A DNA stretch of 62,264 bases from a bacterium. GTDB taxonomy: Bacteria; SZUA-79; Acidulodesulfobacterales; Acidulodesulfobacteraceae. The position numbers were made by a program, and so were the translations under genes. Numbering within the stretch: position 1 is the stretch's first letter; each line of letters opens with the position of its first letter. Location: positions 1-62,264 of the forward strand of contig JAKAFU010000008.1 of NCBI GenBank assembly GCA_021825865.1, given 5' to 3'. Of this stretch, positions 54,073 through 62,264 are shown in pieces. A model generated the notes under the pieces. That model was not told where the DNA came from, did not search any database, and saw only the letters and a program-made list of their open reading frames with translations.

Positions 54073-55788
54073 TTAAACTGCAGCGTTTGAACCGATATAA
54101 CCGAGGCTTTCCTCCAAGCTTGATACGCCCATTATATTAAATTTTTCCACTAATATATTTACAACGTTAGGAGTCAAGAAAGCCGGCAGTTTATAACCCA
54201 GCCTTATGTTTTTCACTCCGAGGTACAGCAGCGCAAGTAGTACTAAAACAGCTTTCTGTTCATACCATGCAATTTCGTAAAATATAGGCAAATCGTTAAT
54301 ATCGTTTAATTTCAGAGCCTCTTTAAGTTTCAGAGCCGCAACGACTAACGAATACGAATCATTGCACTGTCCGGCATCTATAACCCTCGGCAGACCTTCT
54401 ATATCGCTGAGACCCAGTCTGTTATATCTGTACTTTGCGCAGCCGGCAGTCAGTATTACGGAATCGTCCGGCAAACCTTTTGCCAAGTCGCTATAATAGC
54501 TCCTTTCCTTGTCGCTCGAATCGCACCCTGCCATAACTACAAAATTCTTAATTTTCCCCGCCTTAACTAAGTTAAGTATAGTTTCAGCAGAACTGACTAA
54601 TGTATTGCGCGCAAAACCTGTGTCTATTTCTCCTTTTATATCTTCGGGAGTATCTTCAGATTCGACCGCAGCTTTAATAACTTCTGAAAAATCATGATTA
54701 TCGATGTGTTTAACGCCGGGCATAGCAACCATATCTGTTGTAAATATACGATTTTTATACTTATCTAAAGGTTTTTGGATACAGTTGGTAGTCATAACAA
54801 TGGGGCCGTTAAAATTGCCGAACTCACTCTGCTGTTCCCACCATGCGCCGCCGTAATTACCGATAAAATTACCAAACTGTTTAAAATAAGGGTACGCATG
54901 CGACGGAAGCATCTCTCCGTGAGTATATACGTTAACGTTTTTCCCCTGCGTCTGTTTTAGCAGCTCTTCAAGTTCAAATAAATCATGACCGCTGATTAAT
55001 ATTGATTTCCCTTTTTTTGTTCCGTTAAGGACTTTTGTCGGAACAGGTTCACCGTAATGCGTCGTATTTGCCCTGTCTAATAATTCCATAACCTTTACGC
55101 CTTTTTCGCCGCATTCCATAACAAGACCGAGCAGTTCATCCGCATTCCATTTTTCACGCTCCGCAAGATAGTTTAGAGCTTTCACAATAAAATCATTAAC
55201 CGAACTGTCTGTATAGTTTAAAACATAAGCGTGATAAGCGTAAGCCGCCATTCCTTTTAAACCGTACATTAAAAGTTCGCTCAAGGAAACTAAATCATCG
55301 GAAGGGTTTTTAATACCGGCAGATTCGGCTTTGCTGTTATACGACGCAAGAGTTCTGCCTATGGGTTCCCATACTGCGCAATCAGGCATTGAAGATGAAA
55401 TTGAAGCTGAAATTGCAGTATCATTTGAAAAACTGTTTGGAATACCTGCTTTGTCTTTTTCGTCGTTATTTAACCTGCTCATATTGTTAACTGTTTTAGT
55501 TCTATACTTATCTCTTATATCTAACGATTTATTTATAAGCAAAACCATTCTTTCAGGGTCGAAATTTACATTAGTTACGGTTGTAAACAATCCCTGCAAA
55601 AGAAACAGATAATCTTCGCCGTCAATCGTTTTTCCGGCTGCTTTTACCTTTGACATCCAGAAAGCAGCGCCTTTCAAATTATAAATCAGCAAATCCTGTA
55701 AATTAGACACTTCTCCGGTTTTTCCGCACACGCCGCTTTTGATACATCCGGTTGAATCTAAAGTTTCTTCGCATTGAAAACAAAACAT
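54073..55788 (-). CDS. hcp: Hydroxylamine reductase / hybrid cluster protein
   Basis: The 571-residue protein has the N-terminal cluster motif C3-x2-C6-x8-C15-x5-C21 (MFCFQCEETLDSTGC, GVCG). Hybrid-cluster ligands appear in ISGHDLFELEELL, MTTNCIQKP, VVMAGCDSS, LTAGCAKYRYN and DAGQCNDSYSLV, ending with FYEIAWYEQKAVLVLLALLY. Hcp is linked to NO reduction and nitrosative stress; the hydroxylamine activity is known in vitro. Residues about 95-137 form an Asn/Ser/Asp-rich insert (NNMSRLNNDEKDKAG). It has its own terminator and an upstream palindrome (55858-55878), so it is probably a regulated single-gene unit. The associated Hcr reductase is not nearby. Confidence 0.95.
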   Translation of the reverse strand: MFCFQCEETLDSTGCIKSGVCGKTGEVSNLQDLLIYNLKGAAFWMSKVKAAGKTIDGEDYLFLLQGLFTTVTNVNFDPERMVLLINKSLDIRDKYRTKTVNNMSRLNNDEKDKAGIPNSFSNDTAISASISSSMPDCAVWEPIGRTLASYNSKAESAGIKNPSDDLVSLSELLMYGLKGMAAYAYHAYVLNYTDSSVNDFIVKALNYLAEREKWNADELLGLVMECGEKGVKVMELLDRANTTHYGEPVPTKVLNGTKKGKSILISGHDLFELEELLKQTQGKNVNVYTHGEMLPSHAYPYFKQFGNFIGNYGGAWWEQQSEFGNFNGPIVMTTNCIQKPLDKYKNRIFTTDMVAMPGVKHIDNHDFSEVIKAAVESEDTPEDIKGEIDTGFARNTLVSSAETILNLVKAGKIKNFVVMAGCDSSDKERSYYSDLAKGLPDDSVILTAGCAKYRYNRLGLSDIEGLPRVIDAGQCNDSYSLVVAALKLKEALKLNDINDLPIFYEIAWYEQKAVLVLLALLYLGVKNIRLGYKLPAFLTPNVVNILVEKFNIMGVSSLEESLGYIGSNAAV

Positions 55789-55857
55789 GATAATTTTCTC
55801 CTTTTTAATAAAATTTAATATAATTTAATAAAAGTTATTGTTATTATATGCAGCAGT

Positions 55858-55878
55858 CAGCATACTGAAGCTATGCTG
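55858..55878. promoter_or_regulatory. Palindromic operator candidate upstream of hcp
   Basis: CAGCATA (55858-55864) and TATGCTG (55872-55878) form a perfect 7-bp inverted repeat around a 7-base spacer, 70-90 bp upstream of the hcp start. It stands out against the AT-rich surroundings. The binding protein is unknown; HcpR/FNR-type regulators control hcp in many anaerobes, but this is not their usual consensus. Confidence 0.45.
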
Positions 55879-56102
55879 TAACATCTAATAAATATTTTAG
55901 ACAATTTTATCTTATATAAATATGATTTTAATCACATTAAGAATTATTATTTAAATATTATCTGAACAAAGAAGGAAAATATGCAGAAATTGGAAGAAAA
56001 AATACACAGAAATTAGAAAATATATGCAAAAATTAGAAGGAATATGGCACTTAAGCCAACATAGAGCGCTATTTTTAAATTTATAAATAGAATAAATAAT
56101 AA

Positions 56103-56271
56103 ATCGAAAAAAATATAATATAAAAAATATTATCGCAAAAGTTTAATTATAATCTATAGAGTAAACCAGAAAAATATAATATAAAAATATTATCGTATAA
56201 GTCTAATTATAGTTTATATAAATCCGAAAAAAATAATATAAAAAAATATTATTATTGTACTAGTATAATTA
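56103..56271. repeat. Three imperfect ~58-bp tandem repeats between the YVTN gene and hcp
   Basis: Copies lie at about 56103-56164, 56165-56221 and 56222-56271. Each opens cgaaaaa-type, contains a small inverted repeat (TAATATAAAAAATATTA type) and continues into TATTATCG and TAATTATA. The rest of the spacer (55880-56100) holds shorter repeats of aaattagaa and tatgcaga. No gene is seen in 55789-56340. Confidence 0.7.
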
Positions 56272-56311
56272 AAAAAGGACAGATACCAATGAAAAAATGG
56301 CGTCTGTCCTT
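56271..56311 (-). terminator. Rho-independent terminator of the YVTN-repeat gene
   Basis: AAGGACAGA (56275-56283) pairs with TCTGTCCTT (56303-56311). Read on the minus strand, the stem is followed by TTTTTT. It lies about 30 bp after the stop of the beta-propeller gene. Confidence 0.85.
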
Positions 56312-56340
56312 AATCAATATAATTAAACCGGATTAAAAAA

Positions 56341-57945
56341 TTAATAGTATCTGCCGGTTGAGATTACTGTTACGGTATTTGAACTTGAATTAACAACAAA
56401 ACAATAGTGTCCGTCAGGCGAAATTTTTACGGCATCGGGATAACCGCCGACTTTTATCGTCTTAACAACTTTATCTTTAGCAACGTCTATAACGCTGAGG
56501 GTAGAGCTCTGCGTGTTTATAACATAAAGATATTTGCCGTCAGGCGTTATAGCTTCGGCAGTCGGACCTTTTCCGGTATAAACGGTAGCGACTTTGCCGA
56601 AAGGCTGCGGAACATAATTTGACGGCGGAGCTGCAGCAGCCGCCACTTCCGAAGAAACTGCAGGCTGACTGCTATAATTAGTTTTCGCAGAAATTGCAGC
56701 AGCCGGCTGCTGACCCGAAGTAGTTGCAGGATATGTCGTTGCTGAAGGCACAACCGGGGAAGCGGCAGCCACTTCCGGATATATCCTCACAGGTTTTTTT
56801 ATTCTTATAAAAGCGGCGCTTGAGGCAGAAGTAATGGTTACCAGCGCGGCTGTTCCGTCCGGAGAGACAGCTACCGCAATAGGTCCGTTAGGAAGATTTA
56901 TAGTTTTTATATGATTAAAATGAACAGCATTGTAAATAGTTACAGCATTATTTTGAAAGTTAACCGCAAAAAGCATCATGCCGTTGGGCGTAACCGCCAC
57001 TGAAGAAGGGTCTGTTAACGTTTTAAATTTTCTTACAAATGCAAAATTTTTCTGCCTGTACACGTAAACTGCATTGTCTTTTCCTGATGCAATATATATA
57101 TAATGTTTAGGAGAATCCTCAGGGCTGAATGCCACAGAAGTAGGATTTTTTCCGGTCTGAATTGTTCTTATAATATTTAATGAAGATGCATCTATAATCG
57201 TAAATGTCGAGCCTCCCGCATTTGTTACAATGACAATTTTCCCGTTTGGCGAAACAGCTATGCCGGAAGGAGATTTGCCTACGTCTATCCGCTTAATCAC
57301 GGCATTCTGTACCGTATTAATCACATCTACCTGATTATTGCCTATATTTGCAACGAAAGCCAGTTTTGAATCCGGCGTAAATGCAACATTGACAGGACCT
57401 CCCCCGACTGATATATTCAGAGATTTAGTCAGCGTCGACATATTCAGCACGCTGACATTTCCCGAAGCGACATTGCAGACATATGCAAAAGTCAGAGAAG
57501 GACTTATAGCAACACCGGCAGGATGAGAACCTACTTTTATTGAAGCGACAGCGCCTTTTGTAGCCATGCTGATTACGGAAACATCATTACTGTCCGAATC
57601 GGCAACAAGCGCATAATTTGAATTTGCGGCAAACGCGACACCGTAAGGAAAAGCTCCGACCGGTATATTGCTTGTAAGACGCGGGGTTAAAAAACCGTAA
57701 GATTTTGCGGCAAAAATCATTACAAACAGCACAGATATAAAAGCAAATAATATTCCTGAATATATTTTTGCAACTATATCGGATTTATAGGAAATAACAT
57801 TCAAATCATCCGCGCTGCTCACAGCGTTTGACTTTGAATTAACAGTAGAACCATCAATAGACAGATTTTTTCTTGAGTCAGATTGATTATTAGATTGATT
57901 ATTAATATAATTCAAATTTCTTGTAAAATTATTCATAAACGACAT
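56341..57945 (-). CDS. Membrane-anchored YVTN-type beta-propeller repeat protein
   Basis: The 534-residue protein has an Asn/Ser-rich cytoplasmic N-terminus (1-55), one membrane segment at about 61-80 (IYSGILFAFISVLFVMIFAA), then repeated blades of the YVTN kind. Each blade has P-x-GVA-x-SP-x and V-x-N-x-x-x-N-V-x-V-x elements, such as HPAGVAISPSLTFAYVCNVA and KSPSGIAVSPNGKIVIVTNA. A Pro/Ala/Ser-rich linker (about 390-455) separates the last blades. Such propellers are extracytoplasmic scaffolds or ligand-binding modules; the topology fits a periplasmic domain. Function unknown. It has its own terminator and lies 35 bp downstream of ligA on the same strand. Confidence 0.82.
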   Translation of the reverse strand: MSFMNNFTRNLNYINNQSNNQSDSRKNLSIDGSTVNSKSNAVSSADDLNVISYKSDIVAKIYSGILFAFISVLFVMIFAAKSYGFLTPRLTSNIPVGAFPYGVAFAANSNYALVADSDSNDVSVISMATKGAVASIKVGSHPAGVAISPSLTFAYVCNVASGNVSVLNMSTLTKSLNISVGGGPVNVAFTPDSKLAFVANIGNNQVDVINTVQNAVIKRIDVGKSPSGIAVSPNGKIVIVTNAGGSTFTIIDASSLNIIRTIQTGKNPTSVAFSPEDSPKHYIYIASGKDNAVYVYRQKNFAFVRKFKTLTDPSSVAVTPNGMMLFAVNFQNNAVTIYNAVHFNHIKTINLPNGPIAVAVSPDGTAALVTITSASSAAFIRIKKPVRIYPEVAAASPVVPSATTYPATTSGQQPAAAISAKTNYSSQPAVSSEVAAAAAPPSNYVPQPFGKVATVYTGKGPTAEAITPDGKYLYVINTQSSTLSVIDVAKDKVVKTIKVGGYPDAVKISPDGHYCFVVNSSSNTVTVISTGRYY

Positions 57946-57980
57946 ACCTCTATTATGTTATATATTATATACTAAAAAAA

Positions 57981-60143
<2,163 letters not shown>

Positions 60144-62264
60144 TTACTTCTCATATAGCGCATTATAAACATAATAGTTCCTTAAAACCATTTTAACATA
60201 ATTTCTTGTTTGATTATACGGAATATTCTCTATAAAAAGCAGCCTGTTCTCATCGCTCAGACTGTTATTTTTCCAGTAGCTGACGGCACCCGGACCTGCA
60301 TTATACGAAGCTATGGCAAGATATTTTTTTCTTGAGAATTCATTCAGCAGAGAGCTGAGATAATATGAACCAAACTTAATATTCAGGCTGCTCCTGTATA
60401 AATAATCCGGATTAAAATAAGCGCAGCCGACTTTACCCGCTATATAATAACCTGTCGGAGATATTATCTGCATAAGACCTATGGCTCCGGCTCCGGAAGA
60501 ACACACCGGGTCAAAGAGACTTTCCTGCCTCATAATGGAATATATCAGATTTACCGGAATATTATACTTTTCCGAATATTTTTCAGCATAGCCGTAAAAA
60601 GGTCTCGGATATAAAAAATATAAAAATCTCCTGCTCAAAAATTTGCTTTTAATCAACAAATCGCTCAGAGAAGCGGCATCCTTGTAATCTTTATATCTGC
60701 TGAAAAGATTTATAAGTTTTATTATAAAATATTTATTGTCTTTCATTTGCTCAGACTTTATAATCTCATTCAATTTATATTGCGCAAGAGCAAATAGTTT
60801 TAATTTTAAAAAAGTTTTTAATACATAATATGAGCGCATATTGCTAAAATCTTTATAAAATTTATAACCTGCTCCGTCATCCGCAGTACTTGCAGCACCG
60901 GCAGTATCTGCTGAATGCTTAAACTTCGAATGCATAAATTTTAAATGCCTTTTACTTTTTTTTTCTTTGTTCAGCTTTAAATGCATCCGGCTTAATTTTA
61001 GATTATATTGGCTCAGGCTCAGATGCTTTTGATTTATAGGCTTTTGAGTTAAATGCTTATGATTCAGAGGCTTTTGATTTAGCGTGAGATGCGCCTTTTC
61101 AAAATTTAAAACATGACCAAGTTCGACTCCTGACATAATCCCGTAATAAGACAGGGGCGCAACCGCATTTGCCATTTCAAAATAAAAATTTGCGTGCGCG
61201 GTTAAACCTAATTTTTTTAAATCAATTCCGTACCAGAAAAGATATTTTGGATAATTTGAAGATTTTGGAGATATTTTAATCAATTGAAGCAATTCTTTTT
61301 TGGCTTCGACAAGTTCGTTCCGCTTAAGATTGTTTAATACCCTCTGCCATACCACATTTTGATAGATATCGGTTTCTTTTTTATTTAAATATCCATAGTC
61401 ATAAAATATTTTGTTCAAATATTTAACGGCATTATTATCGTTTGCATTCAAATAAAAATAGTCGGCTTTCAAATAGCGTATTTCATGAAGATATCCGGCA
61501 GATTTATATTTTAATTCAGATTGAGATTTAGGTCTAAGTTTAGCTCTATATTTTAATTCAGTTTTATATTTAGTTTTAGCCTCAGATTTAGCTCTGTCTA
61601 TCTCTGTTTTTATATCTGATGTAAAAATTGCCGCTTGATTTAAAAATTGGGGGCTTTTAAGCTTAAGCATATCCTTAAGCCTTATTATTTCGGCTCTGTT
61701 CCCTTTTATATCGGCAACGGTATGCTCAGATTCTTTAAAATAAGAATCATAGTATAAATTCAAAGCGCGTTTGAGCCTCATGTTCTGCGTCAGATTAAAT
61801 CCGCCGTGTCCGTTATATACGCCATATCTTTTGGAACTAAAACCTTTTATTTTAGTTAATAAATTAGAAACATGATGCGTTTTGTAATAATACGGATAAT
61901 TCACATAAATTTTAACAAAATACGCTTCCGCTTCCTTATATTTATGTTTAATAAGATAAATATCCGCAATTTTTTCATAACTATACGGTCTTATACGGTT
62001 GTCTTCGGTAATTTTCAGCAAACGCTTGAAATTGTAAGCCGCATTATTGTAGTAATCCGTCTTGTACATAGCAACGGCAAGATAAAAAACAGCATTTTTG
62101 TAGAAAATAAAATGCGGATAATCCATGACTAATTTAGAAAGAACAAAATCCGCTTTATGATAACTATGTGTTTTTATAAAACACACTCCCTGATAATATA
62201 AGGAATAATCGTAAAGAAATTTGCCTTTTTTATCGGTATAAAGCCAGAAAAAACCGGCTGCTTT
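60144..62264 (-). CDS. slt: Soluble lytic murein transglycosylase (Slt family), 5' end beyond window
   Basis: The frame is open from the right window edge; the first in-frame start candidate inside is a GTG at 62186, but the sequence upstream still reads as TPR-like repeat (SLYYQGVCFIK). So the gene begins outside. A superhelical TPR region fills most of the protein. The C-terminal SLT domain has SIMRQESLFDPVCSSGAGAI (catalytic Glu in RQES), GLMQIISPTGYYIAGKVG and AIASYNAGPGAVSYW. It cleaves peptidoglycan with 1,6-anhydro product formation in the periplasm. A His/Leu/Lys/Asn/Gln-rich repeat (HLTLNQKPLNHKHL then TQKPINQKHLSLSQ) occupies about 200 residues before the SLT domain. Confidence 0.9.
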   Translation of the reverse strand, partial: KAAGFFWLYTDKKGKFLYDYSLYYQGVCFIKTHSYHKADFVLSKLVMDYPHFIFYKNAVFYLAVAMYKTDYYNNAAYNFKRLLKITEDNRIRPYSYEKIADIYLIKHKYKEAEAYFVKIYVNYPYYYKTHHVSNLLTKIKGFSSKRYGVYNGHGGFNLTQNMRLKRALNLYYDSYFKESEHTVADIKGNRAEIIRLKDMLKLKSPQFLNQAAIFTSDIKTEIDRAKSEAKTKYKTELKYRAKLRPKSQSELKYKSAGYLHEIRYLKADYFYLNANDNNAVKYLNKIFYDYGYLNKKETDIYQNVVWQRVLNNLKRNELVEAKKELLQLIKISPKSSNYPKYLFWYGIDLKKLGLTAHANFYFEMANAVAPLSYYGIMSGVELGHVLNFEKAHLTLNQKPLNHKHLTQKPINQKHLSLSQYNLKLSRMHLKLNKEKKSKRHLKFMHSKFKHSADTAGAASTADDGAGYKFYKDFSNMRSYYVLKTFLKLKLFALAQYKLNEIIKSEQMKDNKYFIIKLINLFSRYKDYKDAASLSDLLIKSKFLSRRFLYFLYPRPFYGYAEKYSEKYNIPVNLIYSIMRQESLFDPVCSSGAGAIGLMQIISPTGYYIAGKVGCAYFNPDYLYRSSLNIKFGSYYLSSLLNEFSRKKYLAIASYNAGPGAVSYWKNNSLSDENRLLFIENIPYNQTRNYVKMVLRNYYVYNALYEK

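Noticed and set aside
56103..56271. CRISPR-like array of three repeats
   Set aside because: Copies are contiguous and imperfect, with no spacers and no cas genes in the window.

Overview
The window is a contiguous piece of a very AT-rich bacterial chromosome. It carries the core of dissimilatory sulfate reduction (sat, aprB, aprA and the start of qmoA), a cytoplasmic inorganic pyrophosphatase and a hybrid cluster protein, so the organism is most likely an anaerobic sulfate (or sulfur) metaboliser. Heptose kinase and two heptosyltransferase-type (GT9) enzymes point to a Gram-negative LPS-bearing cell. The very low GC together with a sat-aprBA-qmo cluster would fit a deep Desulfobacterota-type lineage such as the acidophilic Acidulodesulfobacterales. 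That placement is inference; no taxonomic search could be run.

Layout. 1-5125 (minus): qmoA (runs off the left edge), aprA, aprB, sat. 5126-5870: spacer with a 7-bp minisatellite and the truncated end of an insertion sequence. 5871-7312: ppa, tRNA-Ser(CGA), TlpA-like thiol oxidoreductase. 8159-16130 (plus): galU, hsp20, lon, thiL and two CNNM/CorC membrane proteins. 16508-19662 (minus): thioredoxin, Mrp/NBP35-type Fe-S carrier ATPase, unusual radical SAM protein. 20083-24440: panB, purU, an integrase stub beside tRNA-Arg(ACG), a double winged-helix/zinc-ribbon protein, rpmB with a strong promoter and structured leader. 24569-28380 (minus): the classic remA-gmk-rpoZ-spoT block. 28611-38356: an envelope glycan cluster (heptose kinase, five glycosyltransferases, FemAB-like acyltransferase, NodB deacetylase). 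38379-44944: ilvE, mtnA and gatB/gatA/gatC with gatA inverted. 45115-62264 (minus): uvrD/pcrA, glmS, glmU, ubiB-like kinase, hcp, a YVTN beta-propeller protein, ligA and a soluble lytic transglycosylase cut by the right edge.

How the genes connect. Sat makes APS and pyrophosphate, Ppa removes the pyrophosphate, AprBA reduces APS with electrons from the Qmo complex. GlmS and GlmU supply UDP-GlcNAc and GalU supplies UDP-glucose to the envelope cluster. Lon and Hsp20 handle protein damage, and Hcp is a reductive nitrogen-stress enzyme.

The most striking window-wide pattern is not a gene. About twenty conserved enzymes carry low-complexity inserts or tails rich in Asn, Asp, Ser, Lys, Ile or Gln, placed between intact conserved motifs. 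Many intergenic spacers are likewise built of tandem repeats, including near-complete spacer duplications. This looks like repeat expansion acting across coding and non-coding DNA, reminiscent of the Asn-rich proteomes of AT-rich eukaryotes such as Plasmodium and Dictyostelium. No CRISPR array, complete prophage or complete transposon was seen.
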